Below are positions 27,915 to 35,097 of a stretch of DNA of 64,000 nucleotides, in pieces (position 1 is the first letter of the stretch; the number at the start of each line of letters is the position of its first letter). Under the pieces are notes generated by a model. The model was not told the DNA's origin. It made no database searches and saw only the letters and a program-made list of their open reading frames with translations. Position numbers and translations under genes: made by a program. The stretch is from contig CAKQKE010000001.1 of assembly GCA_934247935.1 (NCBI GenBank), positions 364,854 to 428,853 of the forward strand, given 5' to 3'. The DNA is from an uncultured Clostridia bacterium (GTDB taxonomy: Bacteria > Bacillota > Clostridia > Christensenellales > Borkfalkiaceae).

Positions 27915-27943
27915 ATTATATATAAAAAATATATTCTTGTCAA
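27915..27943 (-). promoter_or_regulatory. Consensus SigmaA promoter of the pheST-thiI operon
   Basis: Minus strand TTGACA (27943-27938), 17 bp, TATAAT (27920-27915). It lies just upstream of the T-box leader and is the only strong promoter seen for the seven genes downstream. Confidence 0.85.
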
Positions 27944-28102
27944 TCGTTTTGCCGATTTTATATCCGGCTTTTATTTTCATATTTTATTGTAAACCGCGCG
28001 GTATTTATTTGTTTTTATAAAAAAGCACAAATCTAAAAAATGCGTAATAGCGTTATTATCGGGTTATGTCGGACGACAAAATGTTTACTCCGATTAATTT
28101 TA

Positions 28103-28492
28103 CTAATTCTTTTTTGATTTTGCTTTAAAAATCAACGCTATTAAATAAGAAAAAACAATGGCGGCCGTTATGCCTGCCGATGCAGCCGAAATTCCTCCCG
28201 TTATCGCTTCGTATAAACCTTTCTTTGCCCCTTTAATCGCCCCGTCGGCGAGTAAAAAGCCGAAACCGGATATAGGCACTGTCGCTCCCGCCTGGGCAAA
28301 ATCTACAAGTTTGTTATACAAACCTACCGCGCGCAGTACCGCTCCGGCAAGCATGAAATAAACAAGAATTTTCCCCGAAGTTAATTTTGTATAATTAATT
28401 AAAAGTTGCGCTACAGTGCATATGCCGCCGCCGACAAAAAACACTTTTAAATATAATGTAAAAATTTCAAAAGCCGTCATATTTTCTATCAT
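28103..28492 (-). CDS. spoVAE: Stage V sporulation protein AE (SpoVAE)
   Basis: A 129-residue membrane protein of the SpoVA family. Four hydrophobic segments are visible, with conserved GGGICTVAQLLINYTKLTSGKILVYFMLAG and GATVPISGFGFLLADGAIKGA. With SpoVAC and SpoVAD it moves dipicolinic acid into the forespore and out during germination. The size and motifs fit the SpoVAEb form. It is the third gene of a minimal spoVAC-AD-AE operon, 47 bp after spoVAD. Confidence 0.93.
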   Translation of the reverse strand: MIENMTAFEIFTLYLKVFFVGGGICTVAQLLINYTKLTSGKILVYFMLAGAVLRAVGLYNKLVDFAQAGATVPISGFGFLLADGAIKGAKKGLYEAITGGISAASAGITAAIVFSYLIALIFKAKSKKN

Positions 28493-28539
28493 TTTAATTC
28501 TCCGTTATTTTGAACCTCGTTTAAAAATCCCAATATTTT

Positions 28540-29556
28540 TTAATCTTTTTGCGTCTGCTTTAAACTGTTTTCAATAGTGACAAGATGCGTAATACACGGT
28601 ATGGATTCGCCTTGTTGCGCCGATACCGTAGACATCAATGCGCCCGTCGCCATAAGAATGACTTTGTTTAATTTTTTTCCCAGCATTTTTTTGTAAATAT
28701 ACGAATTAAATACAATCGCACTGCAACCCGCTCCGCTGCCTCCCTGATATTCGTCCTCTTCTATTTGATAAATCATTTCGCCGCAATCTACGTGTTGTTT
28801 ATTGACGTCGAAACCCTTTTCCCACATCAACTCTTTAAACAATCTGCTGCCGAGCACACCCAAATCTCCCGTAACAATCAAATCGTAATCTTCGGGTTTT
28901 GTGCCGGTACATTTAAAATGTCGCATAAGTACCGATACCGCAGACGGACACATCGCCGCACCCATATTGTTTAAATCCGTTACGCCGAAATCCACCACTT
29001 TGCCGAAAGTAACCGAAGTAACGCTCGGGTAATTATCGTCGTGCTTACCTATCAGGCACGCGCCCGCGCCAGTAACCGTCCATTGTGCCTGAGGAGGTCT
29101 CGTGCAACCGAGTTCGAGCGGGAAACGGTATTGCCTTTCCGCCGTGGCGAAATGACTACCCGTTGCGCACACCGCATTATCGAAATATTCCCCGTCAACA
29201 AACACAGACGCAATACCTATCGCTTCGCTCATTGTAGCGCAAGCGTTGTAAATTCCGATATACGGCATGTCGAAATCTCTCGCCGCAAAACTTGCGGAAA
29301 TTATCTGATTTAATAAATCCCCCGAAAACAGCGCGCCTATTTCGTTCTCTTCAAGCGATTGTTTTTTTATTAAATTTTTAATAGCAAACGAAAGAATTTT
29401 ACACTCGGCTTTTTCATAAGTATCCGCACCGAACGAGTCGTCAGTCAATTTTTTATGAATATACTTTTTCAGCGGTCCTTGCGATTCTTTTGGTCCCGCT
29501 ATGGTATAAGTATTTATAATCGACGGCTTATTTTTTAATATTATGGTATCTCTCAT
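28540..29556 (-). CDS. spoVAD: Stage V sporulation protein AD (SpoVAD)
   Basis: A 338-residue thiolase-fold protein that binds dipicolinic acid at the forespore inner membrane. Typical segments are SFGADTYEKAECKI near residue 40, GDLLNQIISASFAARDFDMPYIGIYNACATMSE, and GCTRPPQAQWTVTGAGACLIG. The C-terminal GGSGAGCSAIVFNSYI region is also conserved. The ribosome binding site is AAAGGGAG. It sits 115 bp after spoVAC in the same direction. Confidence 0.96.
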   Translation of the reverse strand: MRDTIILKNKPSIINTYTIAGPKESQGPLKKYIHKKLTDDSFGADTYEKAECKILSFAIKNLIKKQSLEENEIGALFSGDLLNQIISASFAARDFDMPYIGIYNACATMSEAIGIASVFVDGEYFDNAVCATGSHFATAERQYRFPLELGCTRPPQAQWTVTGAGACLIGKHDDNYPSVTSVTFGKVVDFGVTDLNNMGAAMCPSAVSVLMRHFKCTGTKPEDYDLIVTGDLGVLGSRLFKELMWEKGFDVNKQHVDCGEMIYQIEEDEYQGGSGAGCSAIVFNSYIYKKMLGKKLNKVILMATGALMSTVSAQQGESIPCITHLVTIENSLKQTQKD

Positions 29557-29671
29557 TATCTCCCTTTACATATATTTAAATTCATAATTAGTTTCATAAT
29601 TTGCGATTTTATGTGCAATTTTTAAATGTTTTTTAATTTGTAGCACTCTTGGATATCGCTTGATATTCCGC

Positions 29672-30136
29672 TTAAAGAAAAAGTCCTGCAACGTAATATA
29701 TCAGACCTATAGCAACACTTACGCAACATCCGAAAACTATAATAGGACCGGCGATTAAAAACATTTTTGCCGCCGTACCGAAGATATAACCTTCGCTTTT
29801 AAATTCCATTGCCGGCGACACGACAGAGTTTGCAAAACCCGTAATCGGAACAATTGAACCGCCGCCGGCATATTTACCTATTCTGTCGTATATACCGAAT
29901 CCCGTCAATATCGCGCCTAAAAAAATCAGAACCATAGAAGTAGCCCCGGCAAGCGTATCACCGCTCAAATTAAACACCGTTTCAAAAAATATTCTTATGG
30001 TTTGACCTATACAACAAATAGTTCCTCCCACCCAAAAAGCACGGAATAAACTCCTCGCTTCTTGTGTCTTGGGTGAAACAACCGAAACGTATTTTAAGTA
30101 ATTTGCGTTGTAATTGTCTTTATATTTGCCGTTCAT
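29672..30136 (-). CDS. spoVAC: Stage V sporulation protein AC (SpoVAC)
   Basis: A 154-residue membrane protein of the SpoVA channel. The family pattern is RAFWVGGTICCIGQTI near residue 32, then GKYAGGGSIVPITGFANSVVSPAMEFK. SpoVAC is thought to form a mechanosensitive channel for dipicolinate release. The ribosome binding site is AAGGAG. The start codon overlaps the stop of a 28-codon ORF (ATGA), so translation may be coupled to that ORF. Confidence 0.95.
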   Translation of the reverse strand: MNGKYKDNYNANYLKYVSVVSPKTQEARSLFRAFWVGGTICCIGQTIRIFFETVFNLSGDTLAGATSMVLIFLGAILTGFGIYDRIGKYAGGGSIVPITGFANSVVSPAMEFKSEGYIFGTAAKMFLIAGPIIVFGCCVSVAIGLIYYVAGLFL

Positions 30137-30219
30137 ACTTCTCCTTTTTTGTCATGCTTGCCGTAAAGCACTTCTCTCTCGTCGCTGTTGTCGACAAATT
30201 CAGGGTCTTTTCGTCTCAT
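30133..30219 (-). CDS. Possible 28-residue leader peptide of the spoVA operon
   Basis: A short ORF encoding 28 mostly charged residues (MRRKDPEFVD..., ending KKGEV). Its TGA overlaps the spoVAC ATG. It has no ribosome binding site, but a SigmaG-like promoter ends 5 bp before its ATG, so it could be read from a leaderless mRNA. It matches no family I know. It could also be a chance ORF in the spoVAC leader. Confidence 0.35.
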   Translation of the reverse strand: MRRKDPEFVDNSDEREVLYGKHDKKGEV

Positions 30220-30224
30220 AATAC

Positions 30225-30255
30225 TATTATTAAAATATTTAAACTTTTTTATACA
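30225..30255 (-). promoter_or_regulatory. SigmaG-like promoter of the spoVA operon
   Basis: Minus strand TGTATA (30255-30250), 18 bp, AATAATA (30231-30225). This resembles the forespore SigmaG pattern TGMATA-N17/18-CATACTA at most positions. It lies between the sigF terminator and spoVAC, as expected for a forespore operon. Confidence 0.4.
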
Positions 30256-30278
30256 AAAAAGACCGCAAAATGCGGTCT
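30255..30278 (-). terminator. Terminator after sigF
   Basis: Minus strand AGACCGC ATTTT GCGGTCT followed by six T residues. It separates the spoIIA operon from the spoVA operon. Confidence 0.85.
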
Positions 30279-30287
30279 ATATTAATT

Positions 30288-31010
30288 TTATGATATATTT
30301 GCTTTCATATTCGTCAATATCTTGCTTTCCAGCCTTGACACTTGCACTTGCGAAATGCCGAGTGCCTTTGCCGTTTCGCTTTGTGTTTTATCGCTGTAAA
30401 ACCTGAGTATAATCAATTTTTTCTCCCTGTCAGGCAAATTTTCTATGGCGGTTTTCAACTGAATTTTATCGACAAGTGAATCTTCTTCATATCCATCGGG
30501 TATTTTTTCAATCAGTTCTATTCCTTTCTCCACCCCGTCGTCTACACTTTCATAAAGAGAAACAAGTTGCCTTGAGGATTCCAACGCCAAAATAACGTCT
30601 TCCTGGTCAATGTCGAGACTTTTCGATATTTCGGTCACAGTGGGATTTACTCCCTTATCTTTTACGTATTCTTCAATATATCGATTGATTTTATTGTATT
30701 GCGTTTTTATAAGTCTCGATACTTTTATAGAGCCGTCGTCCCGCAAAAATCTCTTAATTTCTCCTATTATCATCGGCACGACGTAAGTCGTAAATCTCGT
30801 TTCAAAACTTTCGTCAAAACTTTTAATCGCTTTTAAAAACCCGACGCAAGCAAGTTGATACAAGTCGTCGAATTCAACGCCCTTGTTTAAATAACGCCTG
30901 ACAATGCTTTTTAACAGCAATTTATTGTTTTCAAGTAATTCTTCTTTGGCGTCGTTGTCGTCGTTTTTTGCCCGACGAATTAAACAAAGCGTTTCTTCAA
31001 AACTCAACAT
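30288..31010 (-). CDS. sigF: RNA polymerase forespore sigma factor SigmaF
   Basis: A 240-residue sigma-70 factor of the sporulation type. Region 2 contains FDDLYQLACVGFLKAIKSFDESFETRFTTYVVPMIIGEIKRFLRDDGSIKVSR, region 3 follows, and region 4 has LILRFYSDKTQSETAKALGISQVQVSRLE. Its place directly after spoIIAA and spoIIAB identifies it as SigmaF rather than SigmaG. It directs the first forespore gene set and is held by SpoIIAB until septation. It is 4 bp from spoIIAB. Confidence 0.96.
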   Translation of the reverse strand: MLSFEETLCLIRRAKNDDNDAKEELLENNKLLLKSIVRRYLNKGVEFDDLYQLACVGFLKAIKSFDESFETRFTTYVVPMIIGEIKRFLRDDGSIKVSRLIKTQYNKINRYIEEYVKDKGVNPTVTEISKSLDIDQEDVILALESSRQLVSLYESVDDGVEKGIELIEKIPDGYEEDSLVDKIQLKTAIENLPDREKKLIILRFYSDKTQSETAKALGISQVQVSRLESKILTNMKANIS

Positions 31011-31014
31011 TTCA

Positions 31015-31443
31015 TTAAATACTCATAGAATTTATTTTTTTATGTAACACCACCTTTGTTCCTTTGTTTATTTCCGATTGCACGTCGATATCGTCCATAA
31101 GTGCTTTCATCACGCTGAACCCCATTCCCGCTCTGTCGCTTTCTCCTCTCGTGGTAAACTTAGGCTTAACCGCCTCGTCCACATTTTCAATACCGACCCC
31201 CGTATCGATTACCTCGATATACACGTCGTCGTCGACGTATTCCGCATTAATCACGATATCCCCCTCGGTATCGGGATATCCGTGCACGATAGCGTTTGTA
31301 ACTGCTTCGCTTACAACTATTTTTATATCGTTTAATTCACTTACGTTGGGATTAAGCGGCAATATAAACGCCGAAATACAACTTCGCGCCAAACTTTCGT
31401 TTTCCGATTTTGCTGTCAACCTTAAAAACATTCTATTTTCCAT
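31015..31443 (-). CDS. spoIIAB: Anti-sigma-F factor and protein kinase SpoIIAB
   Basis: A 142-residue GHKL-type ATPase. The N box is SEAVTNAIVHGYP, the G1 box VIDTGVGIENVDEA and the G2 region GMGFSVMKALMD. It binds SigmaF and phosphorylates SpoIIAA. An upstream in-frame start at 31476 is unlikely; the ATG at 31443 follows GGGAGA and gives the usual N-terminus (MENRMFLRLTAKSENE). It begins 10 bp after spoIIAA. Confidence 0.96.
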   Translation of the reverse strand: MENRMFLRLTAKSENESLARSCISAFILPLNPNVSELNDIKIVVSEAVTNAIVHGYPDTEGDIVINAEYVDDDVYIEVIDTGVGIENVDEAVKPKFTTRGESDRAGMGFSVMKALMDDIDVQSEINKGTKVVLHKKINSMSI

Positions 31444-31453
31444 ATTTTTCTCC

Positions 31454-31762
31454 CTAAATCCTCGGCATAATTTCATACAATCCGCAAACTTCTATTACTT
31501 TTTGAATGTTAAACGGCGGCGATTTTATGTATGCTTTTATACCCATTTTTTTGAGTTTTTTATATCTGCCGATTATAAGTCCCACGCCTGTACTGTCCAT
31601 AAAAGTCAGTTCTGCCAAATTAAACACAACCGACCTTACCTGACAGTTTTTATCTATAATGCCGTCGATTATTTCCTTGCTTTGCTTTACCGAGTGGTCG
31701 TCAAGTTCGCCGTAAAAGTATAAATACAGTACCCCGCCGCTCACGCTGAATTTGATGTCCAT
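31454..31762 (-). CDS. spoIIAA: Anti-sigma-F factor antagonist SpoIIAA
   Basis: A 102-residue STAS-domain protein. The phosphorylated serine is S57 in FMDSTGVGLIIGRYK, matching the usual MDSSGLGVILGRY. Unphosphorylated SpoIIAA pulls SpoIIAB away from SigmaF. The start at 31762 was chosen because GAGGTG lies 5 bp before it and the N-terminus (MDIKFSVSGG) fits the family. It is the first gene of the spoIIA operon. Confidence 0.95.
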   Translation of the reverse strand: MDIKFSVSGGVLYLYFYGELDDHSVKQSKEIIDGIIDKNCQVRSVVFNLAELTFMDSTGVGLIIGRYKKLKKMGIKAYIKSPPFNIQKVIEVCGLYEIMPRI

Positions 31763-31838
31763 AACTTCACCTCGCAATTATCATAGCATACCACGCCTGT
31801 CGAATTTTGTATTTCTTTGTTTTTTTTGCTCAAATTTT

Positions 31839-31868
31839 AAATTATTTACCGCAATGTTTTTATCCCGC
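31839..31868 (-). promoter_or_regulatory. SigmaH-like promoter of the spoIIA operon
   Basis: Minus strand GCGGGATAA (31868-31860), 12 bp, AAATAATTT (31847-31839). Each half matches the SigmaH consensus (RNAGGAWWW-N11/12-RNNGAATWW) at 8 of 9 positions. SigmaH drives spoIIA in B. subtilis. It lies about 75 bp before spoIIAA. No gene is supported in 31763-32060. Confidence 0.45.
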
Positions 31869-31993
31869 CCGTTTCGATTTGAAATTATAAAATTATAATT
31901 TTTTTTGTCGTCTGCCAAATTATAAAAACAGCCGCCGTCCGACATTAAAGATCCGCCGAACGAAATAACTAAAACTACAAAATCGATACCACA

Positions 31994-32034
31994 AAAAAAG
32001 AAAGCGACAAACAAATTTTGCCGCTTTCCTTTTA
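31994..32034 (-). terminator. Terminator after dacF
   Basis: Minus strand GAAAGCG / CGCTTTC with a 15-nt partly complementary loop and a run of seven T. It separates dacF from spoIIA. Confidence 0.75.
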
Positions 32035-32060
32035 AAATTTCAAATTCTAAACAGCCGAAC

Positions 32061-33218
32061 TCAAACAGTCCAGTGCCTTAAAACATCTTTTACGCAATCG
32101 AAATATGTCTTTTCTTTTACGTCCTCGTTTATAAGGCAGTTTACCGTTTGTATTTCCTCTCCGTTTTTGTAAATCACCAACTTGCCTATTTTATCGCCTT
32201 TTTTTAGCGGTGCTTTTACTCCCTTGCCCGGGATAAAATCAACGATGACGTTATCCTTTGAATTTTTGTTTCCGAAAATATAATAGTCCTCTTCGGCAAC
32301 TATCTGCGCACTGTTTTTCTTTCCCCCTTCAACTTTATATTCGATATTTAAAGGTTTTGTCTTGTCTAAAACCATTTTATTGGTATAATTTGCAAAAGCA
32401 TAATTAAACATAGAACTTACTTCGGCAAATCTCTCTTTGCTCGACGGGGCTTTTATTACAACCGAAACAAGTCTCATATTCCCGCGTTTTGCCGAACATG
32501 CGATACAAAATCCGCTTTCTTTGGTAAATCCCGTTTTACCCGAATCGCAACCGTCGTAAAATCTTATGAGTTTATTAGTGTTAGTAAGTCCCGTAACGTT
32601 GCCCTTCGGATGTTTAATTTCATCCATCCAGATGCCGGAATATTTAAAATATTCTTTATGAGAAAGCAATTTTGAAAACACGTTAGCCACGTCTTTTGCA
32701 CACGAATATTGTTCGGGCATGGGCAGCCCCGTACAGTTTGAATAATGCGTGTCGTTCATGCCGTATTCTTTCGCTTTTAAATTCATATTATATACGCACT
32801 CTTGCTCGCTGCCGAAAAGGAATTCCGCCATAGCCACCGAAGCGTCGTTTGCCGAAGCGACTATTATGCTTTTCAACAGATCTTCCGCACTATATTTTGC
32901 GTTGCCTTCTAAAAAAACTTGCGAACCGCCCATACCGCTTGCGTTTTCACTCACGCAAATTAAGTCGTTTAAAGAATATTCGCCGTTTTCAAGCGCGTCG
33001 AAACACAAATCAAGCAGCATAATTTTCGTCATGCTTGCAATCGTGAGATGCTCGGTTTCGTTTTTGGAATAAATTACGTTCTGACTGTGAAAATCAATCA
33101 ATATCGCCGACTCGCTTTTTATATCGAACGGTTCGGCATTGACCTTTATAAACGGAGTTAAATTTAACGCCGTCACGCATAGTAATAGGCAAATTATATA
33201 TTTTAAAATTTTCTTCAT
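32061..33218 (-). CDS. dacF: Sporulation D-alanyl-D-alanine carboxypeptidase (DacF-like)
   Basis: A 385-residue secreted penicillin-binding protein of class S11, with a signal peptide at residues 1-28 (ends VNAEP). The active-site motifs are SMTK (S62-K65), SAN in IVASANDASVAM, and KTG in CDSGKTGFTKESG. It trims the terminal D-alanine from peptidoglycan and should set spore cortex cross-linking. Its position upstream of spoIIAA is the same as in B. subtilis. A SigmaF/G-like promoter and a ribosome binding site (GAGGTGG) precede it. Confidence 0.94.
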   Translation of the reverse strand: MKKILKYIICLLLCVTALNLTPFIKVNAEPFDIKSESAILIDFHSQNVIYSKNETEHLTIASMTKIMLLDLCFDALENGEYSLNDLICVSENASGMGGSQVFLEGNAKYSAEDLLKSIIVASANDASVAMAEFLFGSEQECVYNMNLKAKEYGMNDTHYSNCTGLPMPEQYSCAKDVANVFSKLLSHKEYFKYSGIWMDEIKHPKGNVTGLTNTNKLIRFYDGCDSGKTGFTKESGFCIACSAKRGNMRLVSVVIKAPSSKERFAEVSSMFNYAFANYTNKMVLDKTKPLNIEYKVEGGKKNSAQIVAEEDYYIFGNKNSKDNVIVDFIPGKGVKAPLKKGDKIGKLVIYKNGEEIQTVNCLINEDVKEKTYFDCVKDVLRHWTV

Positions 33219-33234
33219 AATACCACCTCACAAG

Positions 33235-33264
33235 TATTATGTCGAATTTTGGCTTAATTATTCA
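33235..33264 (-). promoter_or_regulatory. SigmaF/SigmaG-like promoter of dacF
   Basis: Minus strand TGAATA (33264-33259), 17 bp, CATAATA (33241-33235). This fits the SigmaG consensus TGMATA-N17/18-CATACTA with one mismatch. dacF is a forespore gene in B. subtilis, which agrees. The -35 overlaps the end of the upstream gene. Confidence 0.6.
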
Positions 33265-33831
33265 AAAATAAAACAACGTTGGTCTTAAAAAAAGAGTCAA
33301 TACCACAAATTCGTATATGGCAACGGCTACGCAAATTAAATAAGTATATACGCCGACCGTCAATAAATTGTCTTTAATTTCGCAGTCAAAAAGAGACGAA
33401 ATTGTGATTATACACGAAAGAGATATTGCCAAACTTTGCGGCACAAGCACCACTATTATTGTAATTATTCCGCTTATACTGTATACGTTGTAAAACACGA
33501 TTATGCCTATACCGAGCACAAAACCCCGGTAAATAAGCAAAAAATACGACACGGGCAGTAAAAACTTTTTACTGCTTAAAAGCATAAAAATTATTATGTA
33601 AATGCAGTTGAAAAACAGCCTTTTTACAAGCAATCTAAACGGCGAATAATAATAAGAAAACCACTCGCCGTATATGCGGTAAATATTGTCATAATATCCG
33701 TAATAACCATATGATTTCAGCACGTATGTAATGCCGAGTCCTATCCCCAGAATTAAAAATACGCAACCGAATATAAATACGTAAATATTCTTTTCTATTT
33801 TATTTTTTATAAAAGCAAAACCTTTTTGCAA
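33262..33831 (-). CDS. spoIIM: SpoIIM-like sporulation membrane protein
   Basis: A protein of about 189 residues with five to six hydrophobic segments. The stretch LLIYRGFVLGIGIIVFYNVYSISGIITIIVVLVPQSLA resembles the core of SpoIIM (RGF-LG...ILPQ). SpoIIM, SpoIID and SpoIIP form the peptidoglycan-degrading engulfment machine. No ATG is available near the start. A TTG at 33831, preceded by GGAGG, fits the family N-terminus; an earlier TTG at 33927 has no ribosome binding site. A strong inverted repeat ends 3 bp before the chosen start. The assignment is by pattern, helped by the sporulation neighbours. Confidence 0.7.
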   Translation of the reverse strand: MQKGFAFIKNKIEKNIYVFIFGCVFLILGIGLGITYVLKSYGYYGYYDNIYRIYGEWFSYYYSPFRLLVKRLFFNCIYIIIFMLLSSKKFLLPVSYFLLIYRGFVLGIGIIVFYNVYSISGIITIIVVLVPQSLAISLSCIITISSLFDCEIKDNLLTVGVYTYLICVAVAIYEFVVLTLFLRPTLFYF

Positions 33832-33834
33832 AAT

Positions 33835-33874
33835 AAAACGCGCCCTCCGATTTAATCTTATGTCGGCGCGTTTT
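33835..33874 (-). terminator. Inverted repeat between spoIVB and the spoIIM-like gene
   Basis: Perfect 10-bp arms AAAACGCGCC / GGCGCGTTTT with a 20-nt loop, followed by ATTTTG on the minus strand. It lies 120 bp past spoIVB and may end that transcript. Its 3' arm overlaps the ribosome binding site of the next gene. Confidence 0.6.
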
Positions 33875-33993
33875 ATATTATAACTTTTATCTATGTTAAA
33901 TTTTACGTATGTTTTCGCAAATTGCAATAAAAATCAAAATTTTTATTATCCTTCTCAATTTATTATATTGCTCTTCTGAATTTATAAAATATA

Positions 33994-34974
33994 TTATTTC
34001 ATCGGCAAAATTTTGCTTGCGCAAATACCGAAACCTCTCGTTGGGTCATTGATAAACACATGTGTAATCGCCCCGACTATTTTGCCGGACTGAACGATAG
34101 GACTGCCGCTCATGCCTTGCACTATGCCGCCGGTTAAATTCAAAAGTTCTTTATCGGTAATTTTTACCACGTAATCTTTATTGTGAGAATTCTTTTCGGA
34201 TTTTACAATACTTATCGAATATTCCTTCACGGTAGTGCCGTCGACGCAAGCGAATATGCTTGCTTTTCCTATTTTTCCGTTCCCGAGTTTATATTTTTTA
34301 CCGACTATACTTTTATCGAATTTTCCGTAAATCCCTGTGGGAGTGTTTTCGATTAATTTTCCCGTAACTTCGTCTTCTAAAATTATTCCTTTTAACTCGC
34401 CCGCATGCCCGCGTCTGCCTTTTATAATGCCGTAAATCGAACAATTAAACACTTTGCTGTCTACAATTTCAACGTTTTTACCGTCGCCGTCGATAACGGG
34501 ATGTCCGAGAGCGACAAAATTTCCGTTTAAATCGATACAAGTCACCGTACCTATACCCGTAAGATTATCTCTCACGGAAATGCCGAGTTTTACGTTGCCG
34601 TCAACGTCTTTACACGGCGTGACGTTTTTAATGATTTTTTCGTCTTGTCTTTCTATTTCTATAATCAATTCGCCGCCGTCGTAAGCAGAAAGTACGGAAA
34701 ACAAATCGGAATTAGAGTTTATATCTTTTCCGTCAACGCTTAAAATAACGTCGCCTGTGTTTATTCCCGCGTCCCTGGCGGGACTAAACACCCCGTCTGA
34801 GCAAATTACTTCGTCTATGCTTACTACGTACGCCCCGCGCGTTTGAATTTGTATTCCTATCGGAAAACCGCCTAATATATAACTTCCGTCCGTTTCTGCA
34901 TTTGCGGTAACGGGATTAAACGAAAGACAAAAAATAAACGCCGCAACAAACAACAATTTGAATATTTTTTTCAT
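33994..34974 (-). CDS. spoIVB: SpoIVB signalling serine protease (S55)
   Basis: A 326-residue forespore-secreted protease that triggers pro-SigmaK processing. A signal or anchor helix lies at residues 4-25, and a PDZ domain at about 45-115 (SPARDAGINTGDVILSVDGKDI). The S55 protease domain has the GHPVIDGDG histidine segment and the catalytic serine in QGMSGSPIVQ (S289). It is shorter than the B. subtilis protein (about 425). No ribosome binding site precedes the ATG. A promoter-like sequence ends 6 bp before it. Confidence 0.95.
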   Translation of the reverse strand: MKKIFKLLFVAAFIFCLSFNPVTANAETDGSYILGGFPIGIQIQTRGAYVVSIDEVICSDGVFSPARDAGINTGDVILSVDGKDINSNSDLFSVLSAYDGGELIIEIERQDEKIIKNVTPCKDVDGNVKLGISVRDNLTGIGTVTCIDLNGNFVALGHPVIDGDGKNVEIVDSKVFNCSIYGIIKGRRGHAGELKGIILEDEVTGKLIENTPTGIYGKFDKSIVGKKYKLGNGKIGKASIFACVDGTTVKEYSISIVKSEKNSHNKDYVVKITDKELLNLTGGIVQGMSGSPIVQSGKIVGAITHVFINDPTRGFGICASKILPMK

Positions 34975-34980
34975 AACGAA

Positions 34981-35011
34981 TGTTATGTGTAGAATTTTTA
35001 ATAATTATACA
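34981..35011 (-). promoter_or_regulatory. SigmaF/SigmaG-like promoter of spoIVB
   Basis: Minus strand TGTATA (35011-35006), 18 bp, CATAACA (34987-34981). The match to TGMATA / CATACTA is partial. It ends 6 bp before the ATG, so transcription would start almost at the start codon. CATAAC ATTC GTTATG also forms a small palindrome that includes the ATG. Confidence 0.4.
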
Positions 35012-35074
35012 AAAAAACACTTCCGCTTAAAAGTTATCCAAAATCATTGATTAAGACTGAATTTTTAAGCGGAA
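35011..35074 (-). terminator. Terminator after recN
   Basis: Minus strand 12-bp arms TTCCGCTTAAAA / TTTTAAGCGGAA with a 30-nt loop, then GTG and seven T. Confidence 0.75.
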
Positions 35075-35097
35075 ATGCCGATTAAATTTTTATCAAT

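Noticed and set aside
31781..32014. 77-codon minus-strand ORF between dacF and spoIIAA
   Set aside because: It starts within the dacF terminator, has no ribosome binding site and contains the likely SigmaH promoter of spoIIA.
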